A stretch of 64,000 nucleotides of DNA from Planctomycetota bacterium (GCA_020638835.1 JACKHV010000005.1:62001-126000), one strand, 5' to 3'; positions 27,946 to 36,619 are shown, numbered from the stretch's first letter. Notes: generated from the letters alone by a model not told the origin. Translations and numbers: made by a program.

Positions 27946-28078
27946 GAGCATCTGGCGCGAGTGCGCGAGCCGCACAGGAGAGCATGCAGGGCCGTGGGTG
28001 GGAAGGCCGAGCGCCGCCGTCGCGCAGCTTTCACCCTTCCGCTCAAGCCGCGGCCCGCCTCACGACCGATGCAGGGGC

Positions 28079-28306
28079 ATGCACGCTTGGATCTTCCGCC
28101 ACCGCAAACGCCTGTCGGCCGTCTTCGGAATGGTCACGGGTGAGGCGTGGGAGTTCGAAGCGGACGAACTGGACGACGAGCCGCCGGCTCGGCCGCAGAC
28201 TCCCGCGCCGCGCTGCAACAACCGCCTCGGCATCCCGCCCGGCGGGCTGGCGCGACGGGGTCGATACGTGGTGCTCGCGCCGATGGCGCGGCGGCGGCGC
28301 GCTTAG
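28079..28306 (+). CDS. Small basic hypothetical protein
   Basis: A 75-residue open frame in the gap between mnmG and the HEAT/TPR gene. It has a basic start (MHAWIFRHRKRL), an acidic patch (EFEADELDDE), a proline-rich middle, one cysteine and a basic tail. I recognise no family. A weak AGGGG sits very close to the ATG. It may be spurious, but otherwise the 457 bases between the flanking genes contain only promoter sequence. Confidence 0.3.
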   Translation: MHAWIFRHRKRLSAVFGMVTGEAWEFEADELDDEPPARPQTPAPRCNNRLGIPPGGLARRGRYVVLAPMARRRRA

Positions 28307-28402
28307 CGCGCTCCCGCGCTTCCGCGAGCGAGCCGGGAGAAATCGGGGGACGACCCCCGCTCGGCGATCTATGGTATGCAGTCCGGCGACGCTGGCCCCA
28401 CC

Positions 28403-29704
28403 ATGATCGCAGCCCCCCTCCTCGTCCTCCTCCTGGCAACGCCCGGCCTTCCGACGTCGGTTCCCGACGACCGCCGCTCCCTCGAGGAACTTCTCGCCGA
28501 GTACGCCGCCGCCCGCGACGCGCGCCTCGAGGCGCTGCGGGCCGAGGTCGACTCGCTGCTCCGACAACTCGAGCTCGCCATCGACGCCGGAGGCTCCAGC
28601 GAGGTCGAGGACCTGCGCAGGAAGCTGATCAAGCTCGGCCCCGAGGTCGCCCCCCTGCTGGTGCGCCAGCTCGACCCGGGCGCGAACAGCGAAGTCGAGG
28701 CGATCCGCCGCCGCTCGCTCGAGGTGTCCCGCGTGCTGATGGAGGTCGACACGCTCTCCATCACGGACGAGCTGATCGCGCTGGCGCGCCGCGGCACGAG
28801 CTACGGCCAACGCAATGCCCTGCGCGTGCTCGCGCGCACTCCCGAACCCGCCCGCGTCTCCCCGATCCTGCGCACGCTCTTCGGCAAGGAGAACGGTCCG
28901 CCGCGCGACGCGACGCTCGCCGCCATCGCCGCGATCGGCGGCCCCGACAACGACGCCTTCGTCGGAGAGAGCCTGAGCCCCAAGGACGAAGAACTCGCGC
29001 GCGTCGCGCTCTCCGCCCTCGCCTCCTCGCGCAGCGCGAACGCCGCGCCGCAGGTCGCGCACCTGCTCGTCGAACCCGCCGTTGCCACGCGATTCGGCGA
29101 CTTGCTCGTCGCGTACTACACGGCCTGTCCGTCGGTCGTCGACGAGTCGGTCTGCGACGCGTTCATGCGCATGATCGTGCAGGAGGACTTCCGCACGAAC
29201 CCGTGCGTCGCCTACGTCTCCTTCCTCGCGAAGCACCACGGCGAGTGGTCGCGCGACGTGAAGCGCGGCATGGAGACGATCTCCCTGCGGCCCGACACGC
29301 TCGGTGGCGAGGCTTTGATCGCGCTGGCGCTCTCGGGCGACCGCGCCGCGAAGAAATCGCTGCTCGAACCCTACGACGCCGACGTCGACGAGAACCCCGA
29401 CCACGCGCGGTCCTGGGCGGCGCGGGCAAACATTCAGTTCCGCCTCGAGAACTACAAGGCGGCGACCAAGGACTACACGAAGGCCCTCGCAGCGAAGCTG
29501 CAGAGTTCGACCGACCGCCGCAACGACTGGCAGGAGGCGCTGGCGCGCTCCTACGCGCGGATGGGCAAGGTCAAGGAAGCGTCGCAGTGGCTCGAGAAAT
29601 CCAGCCTCTCGGCGGATCGCCGCCGCGAGCTCGCGAAGGACCCCGACTTCAAAGAAGTCGCCGAGCACGCGCGCTACGGCAAGGTCTTCGACGTCGGCTC
29701 ATGA
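28403..29704 (+). CDS. Secreted HEAT/TPR-repeat protein
   Basis: The ATG at 28403 starts a signal peptide (MIAAPLLVLLLATPG). The 433-residue product has a charged helical start (to about residue 55), HEAT-like repeats in the middle (LARRGTSYGQRNALRVLAR, ATLAAIAAIGG, RVALSALASS), and two TPR-like units near the C-terminus (WAARANIQFRLENYKAATKD, EALARSYARMGKVKEASQWL). No catalytic motif. Its stop overlaps the start of the histone-deacetylase-family gene (ATGA), so the two are coupled although one is probably exported and the other cytoplasmic. Confidence 0.78.
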   Translation: MIAAPLLVLLLATPGLPTSVPDDRRSLEELLAEYAAARDARLEALRAEVDSLLRQLELAIDAGGSSEVEDLRRKLIKLGPEVAPLLVRQLDPGANSEVEAIRRRSLEVSRVLMEVDTLSITDELIALARRGTSYGQRNALRVLARTPEPARVSPILRTLFGKENGPPRDATLAAIAAIGGPDNDAFVGESLSPKDEELARVALSALASSRSANAAPQVAHLLVEPAVATRFGDLLVAYYTACPSVVDESVCDAFMRMIVQEDFRTNPCVAYVSFLAKHHGEWSRDVKRGMETISLRPDTLGGEALIALALSGDRAAKKSLLEPYDADVDENPDHARSWAARANIQFRLENYKAATKDYTKALAAKLQSSTDRRNDWQEALARSYARMGKVKEASQWLEKSSLSADRRRELAKDPDFKEVAEHARYGKVFDVGS

Positions 29705-30669
29705 GCACGCGACGCCCCACCGGCATGATCAGCGCGCCGGTGTTCCTCGAGCACGACACTGGCCCGGGCCACGTCGAGCGACCCGAACGGCTGCAGGCGA
29801 TCTTCAAGGCGCTCGGCTCCAGCGCGCTGATCCGGGAGCTCGAGCCGGGTGAGGCCCAACCGGTCGCGGCGGACCACGTGCTCGCCGTGCACGCGAACGA
29901 GCACCTCGAGACGGTCCGCGCCGCGGTGAACCGCGCGCGCAAGGAAGGCCGCGTCGCGCTCGATCCCGATACGGTCGTCAGCGAACGCTCGCTCGTCGCC
30001 GCGCTCTCCGCGGTCGGCGCGGCGCTGGCCGCGGGTGACGCGGTCGTCGGCGGTCGCTGGAAGAACGCGTTCTGCGCCGTGCGTCCACCGGGTCACCACG
30101 CCGAGACGAACCGCGCGATGGGCTTCTGCCTGTTCAACAACGCGGCGCTGCTCGCGCGCGACTTGCAGGAACGCCACGACGTCGAACGCGTCGCTGTGCT
30201 CGACTGGGACGTCCACCACGGGAACGGCACGCAGGAGATCTTCGAGTCGGACCCTTCGGTGCTCTACGTCTCGCTGCACCAGTCGCCGCACTGGCCCGGT
30301 TCGGGCGCGGCGTCCGAGCGCGGCAAGGGCGATGGCGAGGGCGCGACGCTCAACCTGCCGCTCGCGCCCGGCACCGGCGACGCCGAGTGGCTCGCCGCGC
30401 TCGAGAAGTCGGCGCTTCCGGCGATCGAGGCGTTTCGTCCGGGTGCGATCGTGATCTCGGCCGGCTTCGACGCGCACGAGCGCGATCCGCTCTCGCAGAC
30501 GCGCGTCACGACCGAGGGCTACCGCGCGATGACGCGGGCCGTCGTCGACTGCGCCGAGTCGGTGGCCGGCGGCAAGCTGATCTCACTGCTCGAGGGCGGG
30601 TACGAGCTCTCCGCGCTGGCCGAGGCGGTCCTGGCGCACCTCGAAGAGCTGAACGCCGCCCCGCGCTGA
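29701..30669 (+). CDS. Histone deacetylase/AcuC/AphA family deacetylase
   Basis: A zinc-dependent deacetylase of the arginase-deacetylase fold, 322 residues. The active-site dyad is in RPPGHHAE (H132, H133), zinc ligands are in DWDVHHGNGT (D170, H172), and the third zinc Asp is in SAGFDAHERDPL near residue 258. GGYELSAL closes the site with a Gly-Gly-Tyr motif. Bacterial members act on acetyl-lysine proteins, acetylpolyamines or acetoin-related substrates; the substrate cannot be told from sequence. Translation starts on an ATGA overlapping the HEAT/TPR gene. Confidence 0.9.
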   Translation: MSTRRPTGMISAPVFLEHDTGPGHVERPERLQAIFKALGSSALIRELEPGEAQPVAADHVLAVHANEHLETVRAAVNRARKEGRVALDPDTVVSERSLVAALSAVGAALAAGDAVVGGRWKNAFCAVRPPGHHAETNRAMGFCLFNNAALLARDLQERHDVERVAVLDWDVHHGNGTQEIFESDPSVLYVSLHQSPHWPGSGAASERGKGDGEGATLNLPLAPGTGDAEWLAALEKSALPAIEAFRPGAIVISAGFDAHERDPLSQTRVTTEGYRAMTRAVVDCAESVAGGKLISLLEGGYELSALAEAVLAHLEELNAAPR

Positions 30670-30714
30670 GGCTCGGGTTGCCTCCCGGCACCGGCGCCCT
30701 GCTATCCTGGCACC

Positions 30715-31560
30715 ATGCGACTGAACGTGCGCGATCACGACCGCGGCGCGGCGAGCCTGACCTACGTCTACCCGGTCGTCTCCCGCCGCGCGCAAGGCGT
30801 CTCGATCGGGATCAACCTGAACCCGAACAACGCGTGCAACTTCCGCTGCGTGTACTGCCAGGTCCCCGAGCTGGTGAAGGGCAAGGCGCCGGAGATCGAC
30901 GTCGAACAGCTCGCCGCGGAGCTCGACGACTTCCTGCGCGAGGTGCTCGAGGGCGACTTCATGGAGACGCAGGTCCCCGCAGGGTCGCGGCGCCTGAACG
31001 ACGTCGCCTTCTCGGGGAACGGCGAACCGACGAGCGTCGAGGACTTCGACGCGATCGTCGTGCGCGTGCTGCGCGTGCTCGAGGCGCGCGGCGTGTTGGG
31101 CGAGCTGCGCATCGTCGTGATCACGAACGGGACGCTGGTGCATCGCGATCACGTGCAAGCGGGATTGCGGCGGCTCGCGGAACACCAGGGCGAAGTCTGG
31201 TTCAAGCTCGACAGCGCCACGCCCGAAGGTCGACGCCGGATCAACGACGACGTGGGCGAAGCGGGACGCCAGTGGCGCAACCTGCAGCTCGCTGCGCGCG
31301 CGTGCCCGACGTGGCTGCAGACCTGCGTCTTCGAGTGGAACGGCGAAGCGCCTTCGCGGGCGGAGCGCGACGCCTACCTCGACCTCCTGCGCCGCGTGCG
31401 CGACGAGGAACTGCCGCTGGAAGGCGTGCTGCTCTACGGACTCGCGCGTCCCTCGCACCAGCCGGAAGCCCCCGAACTCGCGCGGCTACCCGAAGAATGG
31501 CTCGAGGCCTTCGCGCAGGAGATCCGCGCGCTCGGCTTCACCTGCCGCGTGCATCCTTGA
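30715..31560 (+). CDS. Radical SAM protein
   Basis: A 281-residue radical SAM enzyme. The [4Fe-4S] motif C41-x3-C45-x2-C48 (ACNFRCVYCQ) is followed by a GNGEPT AdoMet-contacting segment and a VVITNGTL strand, then WFKLDS. The fold covers almost the whole protein, with no accessory iron-sulphur domain apparent. The pattern around the motif resembles small uncharacterised radical SAM proteins close to the Wyosine/molybdenum-cofactor-like branch, but the substrate is unknown. It starts 45 bases after the deacetylase and 36 bases before the LOG-like gene, so all may share an operon. Confidence 0.85.
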   Translation: MRLNVRDHDRGAASLTYVYPVVSRRAQGVSIGINLNPNNACNFRCVYCQVPELVKGKAPEIDVEQLAAELDDFLREVLEGDFMETQVPAGSRRLNDVAFSGNGEPTSVEDFDAIVVRVLRVLEARGVLGELRIVVITNGTLVHRDHVQAGLRRLAEHQGEVWFKLDSATPEGRRRINDDVGEAGRQWRNLQLAARACPTWLQTCVFEWNGEAPSRAERDAYLDLLRRVRDEELPLEGVLLYGLARPSHQPEAPELARLPEEWLEAFAQEIRALGFTCRVHP

Positions 31561-31596
31561 GATTCCCCGATCGTCACCACAGCAGAGGAGACCGCC

Positions 31597-32070
31597 ATGC
31601 CCCGTCCCCTTCAACTCGCCGTGATCGGCGCCGCCGACTGTGACGAAGACGCCTTCGACGCCGCGCGCGAGGTCGGCCGCCTGCTGGCGGAAGCCGGCTG
31701 CACCATCCTCACCGGCGGACTCAGCGGCGTGATGGAAGCCGCTTCCCTCGGCGCCTCGGAAGCCGGTGGAACCGTCGTCGACATCCTCCCCGGCGCCGAC
31801 CGCGACGCCGCGAACGACTGGGTCCAGACCGTCATCGCCACCGGCTGCGGCGACGCCCGCAACGCGATGCTCGTGAACAGCGCCGACGGCGTCATCGCGA
31901 TCGGCGGCAGCTGGGGGACCCTCTCCGAACTCGCCTTCGCCCTCGAGCGCGAGCTCCCCGTGATCGGCCTCGGTTCCTTCGAGGAGCAGCTTCCCATCGA
32001 GCGCGCCTCGACGCCGCTCTACGCGGTGGCATGGATGCTGGATCGGCTGGGAGCAGCCTTGACGGATTGA
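31597..32070 (+). CDS. LOG/TIGR00725-like nucleotide-binding Rossmann protein
   Basis: A 157-residue Rossmann-like protein. It shows LAVIGAADCDED at the start, an ILTGGLSGVMEAAS loop, ADRDAANDWVQTVI, RNAMLVNSADGVIAIGGSWGTLSELAFAL and a final hydrophobic strand. This is the TIGR00725 / cytokinin-activating-like (LOG) fold; the classic LOG signature PGGxGTxxE is replaced here by GGSWGTLSE. Members bind nucleotides or nucleoside monophosphates. GAGGAGACC upstream provides a ribosome site. Specific reaction unknown. Confidence 0.8.
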   Translation: MPRPLQLAVIGAADCDEDAFDAAREVGRLLAEAGCTILTGGLSGVMEAASLGASEAGGTVVDILPGADRDAANDWVQTVIATGCGDARNAMLVNSADGVIAIGGSWGTLSELAFALERELPVIGLGSFEEQLPIERASTPLYAVAWMLDRLGAALTD

Positions 32071-32153
32071 GGGCGGGCTGCGAGGTGAAGCCCCGCTGAA
32101 GGTCGAATGGGACCCAAGCTCCGGGCCTCGACGAGGCAACGAATTGTCGGCTG

Positions 32154-32852
32154 CTATCTCGTCACCGCCGACCGCGGCGCCGCCTCCACGGGAATGGCGC
32201 GATGGTGGCGCTTCCAGCCGCAACTGAGCTTCCACCCGCCCCGCACCACGACCTCGCCCGCACCGCCCGCCTCCCGCTCCGGCGGCCTCCCCGCCCAACC
32301 GTCGAAGTAGCACCCCGACGAGAACACGTCCGGCTCGCCCACCACGCCGCACGGGTCGTACAGCGTGCCGTGCTTCAAATGGTTGTTCAGCACGTACACC
32401 AGCGCGTTGCGCACCTCGCGCAACGACTTCAACACCCGATCATGGAAGCGCTCGCGCAGCACCCTTCCCGTGCGGCGCCAGATCCCGTTGAGCGTCCGCG
32501 CGATCCGCGAGTTCAGCCCCTTCATCCCGTTCGACAGCGCCGACTTGCTGTTCGCTTCGATGATGAAGTGCACGTGATCGCGCTGGATCGAGTAGTGCAC
32601 GATGCGGAAGTCCGCCCGCTGCGCGTCCCGGATGCAGCACGTCACCGCCCGCGCCTCGAGCCACTCGCGCAACCACGGCAAGCCCGCCGCCAACTTGATC
32701 GTCACGATGCGCGGGTCGTGCCGCGACACCCGCTCGCGCGCCGCGTGCGCCACACCGCTCTTGCGCTTCGGCCGCCCGGCCCCCTTGCGGCGACCTCCAT
32801 GCGTGCGCGGTTCGGGGAACTCGAAGTCGGTCTGTTGCTGTATGCGGCGCAC
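32154..32852 (-). CDS. REP-associated tyrosine transposase (RAYT, Y1/HUH type)
   Basis: Start is taken at GTG 32852; the frame is open to 33137 but that part is read through repeat sequence. The 232-residue product has a basic N-terminus (RRKGAGRPKRKSG), the HUH metal-binding pair in RDHVHFIIEA, and the catalytic tyrosine in ALVYVLNNHLKH. Such single-strand nucleases are related to IS200/IS605 transposases, are usually single-copy and domesticated, and act on short palindromic REP elements. A MITE-like repeat begins 160 bases upstream, and hairpin repeats are found at 7942 and 18246. The last ~50 residues are Gly/Arg-rich and less conserved-looking. Confidence 0.85.
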   Translation of the reverse strand: MRRIQQQTDFEFPEPRTHGGRRKGAGRPKRKSGVAHAARERVSRHDPRIVTIKLAAGLPWLREWLEARAVTCCIRDAQRADFRIVHYSIQRDHVHFIIEANSKSALSNGMKGLNSRIARTLNGIWRRTGRVLRERFHDRVLKSLREVRNALVYVLNNHLKHGTLYDPCGVVGEPDVFSSGCYFDGWAGRPPEREAGGAGEVVVRGGWKLSCGWKRHHRAIPVEAAPRSAVTR

Positions 32853-33011
32853 ACTACTTAGAACGATGCGCGCGGCGTGAAGTTCGCGATAAGTGCCGGA
32901 TTCTTGCGGTATTCGCCGAATGGACGCACAACCGAGAATCCGTGTCCGGGAGGTTTCGGTCGTTGGAATCGGCGTTCGTCGTTCCGTGTTGGTTGTCGGA
33001 CTTTGGTCGTC

Positions 33012-33143
33012 GGTCACGGCTGACGCCGCGCTTCGCTCGAGCTCCGCCAAGGGCTCCGCTCCGCGCGGCTCGCTGAGCGCTAGACGTATCGCGGCATTCG
33101 TGTCTTGCCGGTCGCCGATGCCATCGCACGACAACACCGCCGT
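33012..33143. repeat. MITE-like repeat, copy A, left part (interrupted by IS)
   Basis: This matches the left part of the intact repeat at 34879-35116, starting GGTCACGGCTGACGCCGCGC and including the GAGCTCCGCCAAGGGCTCCG core. It ends at 33136-33143 in ACCGCCGT, the 8-bp target site of the IS that splits it. Confidence 0.88.
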
Positions 33144-34489
33144 GGGGCTTCAGGGTTTCGTGTGGTGACCGGCCCTGACGGCCCCAAGAACGCGGGTCCC
33201 CACGGTCTGCCGCGAGGCGCCGTCGCCAGTGTAGCCTGGTCGTCATGCAAGACCGCGACCTTTACACCACAGTGCTCGGCCTCGTGGTCCCTTGGGCCAT
33301 CACGAACGTCGAGTTGAACACCGGCACGCAGGCCATCGAAGTGCACATCGAAGCCACTGGAGTGAGCCGGATGCCGTGCCCCATTTGCGGAGCTGACAGC
33401 GCTATCTACGACCGGCGAGAGCGACGTTGGAGGCACTTGGACACCTGCGAATACACGACGACAATCGTCGCTCAGGTCCCGCGCGTTCGATGCGACGAGC
33501 ATGGTGTCCACCAGGTCGTCGTCCCTTGGGGCGAACCGGGATCGCGGTATACCGCCGCGTTCGAGACCTTTGCGATCGGTTGGCTCCGCGAAGCGACGGT
33601 CTCGGCCGTGGCTCGGCAGCTGCGACTGACCTGGGACCAGGTCGACGGAATCATGCAACGCGCGGTGGTTCGCGGACTCGCGCGCCGCGACACGTTGAAG
33701 CTCGAGCGCATCGGCGTTGACGAAACCTCCTTTCAGAAGCGGCACGAGTACGTGACCGTCGTCACGGACCAGCGCACGAGCAACGTCGTGTACGTGGCCG
33801 ATGACCGCAAGAAGAGCAGCCTGGAGGGCTTCTTCGACCAGTTCGATGCAGATCAGTTGCGCTCGATCGAGTCCGTTTCGATGGACATGTGGCGACCGTA
33901 CATCGCAGTCGTCGAAGACCGGCTCGAACAGGCGCGGACCAAGGTCTGCTTCGACAAGTTCCACGTTGCGAAGCACCTCGGCGACGCCCTCGACAAGGTG
34001 CGACGCAACGAACAGCGTGAGCTCCTGCAGCGCGGCGACCGCGCGCTGGTCGGTACGAAGTACACCTGGTTGCGCAATCCCGAGGCGCTGCCGGCGGAAC
34101 GTGACGGCTTTTTCGAGCGCATGAAGGCCATCGCGATTCGCACCGCGCGCGCCTGGGCCATCAAGGAGCACGCAATGTGCCTGTGGCACTTCCGCAGCCG
34201 AGCGTGGGCTCGAAAAGCATGGAGCATGTGGATCGGCTGGGCGCTGCGCTCGCGACTCGAGCCGGTCAAGCGCGTCGCGCGTATGGTCCGCGACCATCTC
34301 TACGGAATCGTCAACGCAATTGTGCTCAGAGCGACGAACGCGAGCAGCGAATCGGCCAACGCGAAGATCCAGCGGGTCAAGCGCATGGCCTGCGGCTTCC
34401 GCAACCGCGAGAGGTTCAGGAACGCGATCTACTTCCATCTGGGCGGGCTGGACCTACTGCCCGGTCACCACACGAAACCCTGAAGCCCC
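33144..34489 (+). mobile_element. Complete ISL3-family insertion sequence with 8-bp target duplication
   Basis: The 1346-bp element has 29-bp perfect terminal inverted repeats (33144-33172 and 34461-34489, outer end GGGGCTTCAGGGTTTCGTGT). It is flanked by the direct repeat ACCGCCGT at 33136-33143 and 34490-34497. The empty site is visible in the second copy of the surrounding repeat near 35005, where ACCGCCGT occurs once. Eight-base duplications are typical of ISL3. Ends, duplication and transposase are intact, so the insertion looks recent and possibly active. Confidence 0.95.
33245..34483 (+). CDS. ISL3-family DDE transposase
   Basis: A 412-residue transposase filling most of the IS. The N-terminal ISL3 zinc finger starts with CPICG near residue 45. 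An HTH region (about 125-150) is followed by the catalytic DDE core: Asp in GVDETSF, Asp in SMDMWRPY, and Glu in SESANAKIQ near residue 375. The stop codon lies inside the right terminal repeat, a normal economy of this family. Full length with no frameshift. Confidence 0.95.
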   Translation: MQDRDLYTTVLGLVVPWAITNVELNTGTQAIEVHIEATGVSRMPCPICGADSAIYDRRERRWRHLDTCEYTTTIVAQVPRVRCDEHGVHQVVVPWGEPGSRYTAAFETFAIGWLREATVSAVARQLRLTWDQVDGIMQRAVVRGLARRDTLKLERIGVDETSFQKRHEYVTVVTDQRTSNVVYVADDRKKSSLEGFFDQFDADQLRSIESVSMDMWRPYIAVVEDRLEQARTKVCFDKFHVAKHLGDALDKVRRNEQRELLQRGDRALVGTKYTWLRNPEALPAERDGFFERMKAIAIRTARAWAIKEHAMCLWHFRSRAWARKAWSMWIGWALRSRLEPVKRVARMVRDHLYGIVNAIVLRATNASSESANAKIQRVKRMACGFRNRERFRNAIYFHLGGLDLLPGHHTKP

Positions 34490-34603
34490 ACCGCCGTTAT
34501 CAAGTTCGAGACGCGCCGCACCCGACCCCGCTGACGTGAAAGCGAGCCCCGCGAGCGGAGCCCTTGGCGGAGCTCGAGCGAGCGGGGCGGCACTGCGACG
34601 ACC
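34490..34603. repeat. MITE-like repeat, copy A, right part
   Basis: This begins with the second ACCGCCGT of the target duplication and continues TATCAAGTTCGAGACGCGCC, then CGGAGCCCTTGGCGGAGCTC. It is almost identical to the right half of copy B. Removing the IS and one target repeat restores a unit of the same layout as copy B. Confidence 0.88.
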
Positions 34604-34878
34604 AACGACCAATGACCAATAGCCCAACGACCGACCGCCGACGACTGAAGATCAACGAACGACGACCAACTCTCGAGATCGTCCGCCGGCCAGTGCGTCG
34701 ACTTCAGGTCGCGACGATCGCCGGCGCTGATTTGTCGCGTTCTGCCCGCGATCATCACCGTCACTTCGTGGTCGACTTCAGCTCGCGACCCTCGCCGTCA
34801 CTTGGTGCTCGTCTTCAGATCGCGGCACTCGCCGTCGCTCACTCGGCACTCGTCGTTGGCCGGTGATCGTTGTTCCTT
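34604..34878. other. Low-complexity spacer between the two MITE-like copies
   Basis: No gene is seen in these 275 bases. The sequence is rich in degenerate ACGACCAACGACC-like words and TCGCGACNNTCGCCG words. A similar GGTCGTTGG-type composition lies just left of copy A (about 32950-33010), as if both copies share flanking satellite-like sequence. Confidence 0.5.
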
Positions 34879-35116
34879 GGTCACGGCTGACGCCGCGCTT
34901 CGCTCGAGCTCCGCCAAGGGCTCCGCTCCGCGCGGCTCGCTGAGCGTTTGGCGTGACGGGGCATCGGTGTCTCGCCGGTCGCCGATGCGCTCGCACGACA
35001 ACACCGCCGTTATCAAGTTCGAGACGCGCCGGCCTCGTCCCCGCTGACGTGAAAGCGAGCCCCGCGATCGGAGCCCTTGGCGGAGCTCGAGCGAGCGGGG
35101 CGGCACCGCGACGACC
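34879..35116. repeat. MITE-like repeat, copy B (uninterrupted)
   Basis: A 238-bp unit with imperfect inverted arms of about 62 bp (34879-34940 and 35054-35116). The arms share the core GAGCTCCGCCAAGGGCTCCG and its complement. The centre holds the single ACCGCCGT used as IS target in copy A. No coding capacity is apparent. The arm length and pairing suggest a non-autonomous element, perhaps linked to the adjacent RAYT. Confidence 0.8.
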
Positions 35117-35157
35117 AGCGCCGACGCACGCTCTTGTGCTCGAGTGCGCTCACGCCC

Positions 35158-36027
35158 TCACGAACAGAGCAACACACTCAAGCGCTGCTGGAACTCGACG
35201 ACGAGCGGATCGGCGGTTCCGAGCGCCGCGAAAACCTCGAGCAGGGCTCGGCGCGGGGCGTCGTCGTCGAAGTGGATGTCGCGCATGCAGGCTTCGAGGA
35301 GTTCTTCGAGGCCGGCTTCGGATTCGCCGGCGGCGACGAGGGCTTTTCCGAGGGCGACGCGGGCGGCGATGTCCTTGGGATTCGACGCGACGGCGGCGCG
35401 GAGTTCGGTGAGGTCGCCCGAGCCTGCGGCGAGGGCGAGCTTGGCGCCGACCGCTCGGGCCTCGGACGTGGCGAGGGAGGCTTCGCTCAAGGCGGCGTGG
35501 AGTTCGCGCGCGCGTTCGAGGTCGCCGTGTTCGAAGTGCAGCTCGGCGAGCACGGCGGCTGCGCGCGGGTCGCCGTCCGCTTCTTCCGCCTCGGCCTCGA
35601 GCGCCATCACGGCCGTCTCGAAGTCGCCGGCGGCGAAGAGTTCGCGCGCTTCGGCGACCACGTCGCCCGATCCGCCGCCCGCGGGCCCGAGGTGCTTGTC
35701 GAGGAACTCGGCCACTTGCGCCGGCGGCTTGGCGCCGAGGAAGGCGTCGACCGGCTTGCCCTCCACGAAGAGGATGACCGCAGGTACCGAGGTCAGCCCG
35801 AAGGCCTGCATCAGCTCCGGCGAGCGGTCGACGTCCGCCTTGGCGAGCACGAAGCGCCCCGGATCCTCGGCGGCGAAGCGCTCGAGCACCGGGCCGAGCG
35901 TCTTGCACGGCTCGCACCAGGTCGCCCAGAGGTCCACGAGGACGGGGACCTGCATGGACCGCTCCACTACCTCGCGGGTGAAGGACGGCGTGTCGACGTC
36001 GATGATCCAGCTCTCGGAGGCGCTCAT
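35158..36027 (-). CDS. Thioredoxin-domain protein with TPR-like tail (CnoX/YbbN-like)
   Basis: The ATG at 36027 starts a 289-residue protein; the longer open frame upstream is promoter sequence. Residues 1-110 are a thioredoxin fold with active site WCEPC (C38, C41) and the cis-Pro segment TSVPAVILF. Residues about 120-285 are helical repeats of TPR type, ending near a C-terminal cysteine. The plan matches YbbN/CnoX co-chaperones, which pair a thioredoxin domain with TPRs and deliver clients to chaperonin. In E. coli the site is SxxC-like and not reducing, whereas both cysteines are present here, as in many other bacteria. Confidence 0.85.
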   Translation of the reverse strand: MSASESWIIDVDTPSFTREVVERSMQVPVLVDLWATWCEPCKTLGPVLERFAAEDPGRFVLAKADVDRSPELMQAFGLTSVPAVILFVEGKPVDAFLGAKPPAQVAEFLDKHLGPAGGGSGDVVAEARELFAAGDFETAVMALEAEAEEADGDPRAAAVLAELHFEHGDLERARELHAALSEASLATSEARAVGAKLALAAGSGDLTELRAAVASNPKDIAARVALGKALVAAGESEAGLEELLEACMRDIHFDDDAPRRALLEVFAALGTADPLVVEFQQRLSVLLCS

Positions 36028-36135
36028 GGCGAGGAGTGTAGCCCTCCGCGCCCCAGCTTCCACCCGCGGGGCGCTCCACGGTGGCGACGGGAGCGGCAGC
36101 TTGCGCACTCCCCCCGCGCCGCCTACAGTCCCGCC

Positions 36136-36435
36136 GTGCACCGATCCCCGTGGTTCAAGACAGGCCTCGTCCTGTTGGTCATCGTCGCCCTGCTGTTCAG
36201 CGGCGCCGGCCACATCGCGTTCCACGGCGATCACGCGCACGACGGACACGCCGATCTCCAGCAGAGCACCGACTGCGTTGCGTGCCAGCTGCAGCTCGTC
36301 GAGTTCGAGATCGCGCTGGTGATCCCCTCGATCCCCTTGCGGGCGACGCGCGCCGTCGAGCTCGAACCCGGCCTTCCGCTCCCGTCCTCGGAACGCGGCC
36401 GCCCCGCGCCGCGCGCTTCGCCGGTCCTCGTCTGA
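36136..36435 (+). CDS. Small His-rich membrane-anchored protein upstream of zinc importer
   Basis: A GTG at 36136 gives 99 residues: one transmembrane or signal-anchor helix at 9-24, then a His/Asp-rich segment with H26, H30, H33, H35 and H38, and a CxxC pair (C47, C50) before a second hydrophobic patch. The C-terminus is Pro/Arg-rich. The cluster of possible metal ligands and the position ahead of an outer-membrane protein and a ZnuABC-type importer suggest a metal-binding accessory protein. No named family recognised. Confidence 0.6.
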   Translation: MHRSPWFKTGLVLLVIVALLFSGAGHIAFHGDHAHDGHADLQQSTDCVACQLQLVEFEIALVIPSIPLRATRAVELEPGLPLPSSERGRPAPRASPVLV

Positions 36436-36619
36436 TTCGCATCGTCACTCGTCGCGCGTGCTCCACGAGGCGCGCGTGACCCGGGTTCGACGCGTCGGTC
36501 CACTCGCTCCGGGCGAGAGGTCCGTCCGCGCCGACTCGACCGCGACGCGCCGTCACCCGGCGGCGGTCCCCGTCCGCTTCATGCGGAACACGAACGAACG
36601 GAACCGAGGAACCAAGGAA

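Noticed and set aside
25924..28143. A 739-codon plus-strand frame
   Set aside because: Antisense to mnmG, which has unmistakable motifs on the other strand.
28043..29668. A 541-codon minus-strand frame
   Set aside because: Antisense to the secreted HEAT/TPR gene; lacks any domain.
34604..34878. Possible small genes in the spacer between MITE-like copies
   Set aside because: Open frames here are read through repeats and low-complexity sequence, with no ribosome site or domain.
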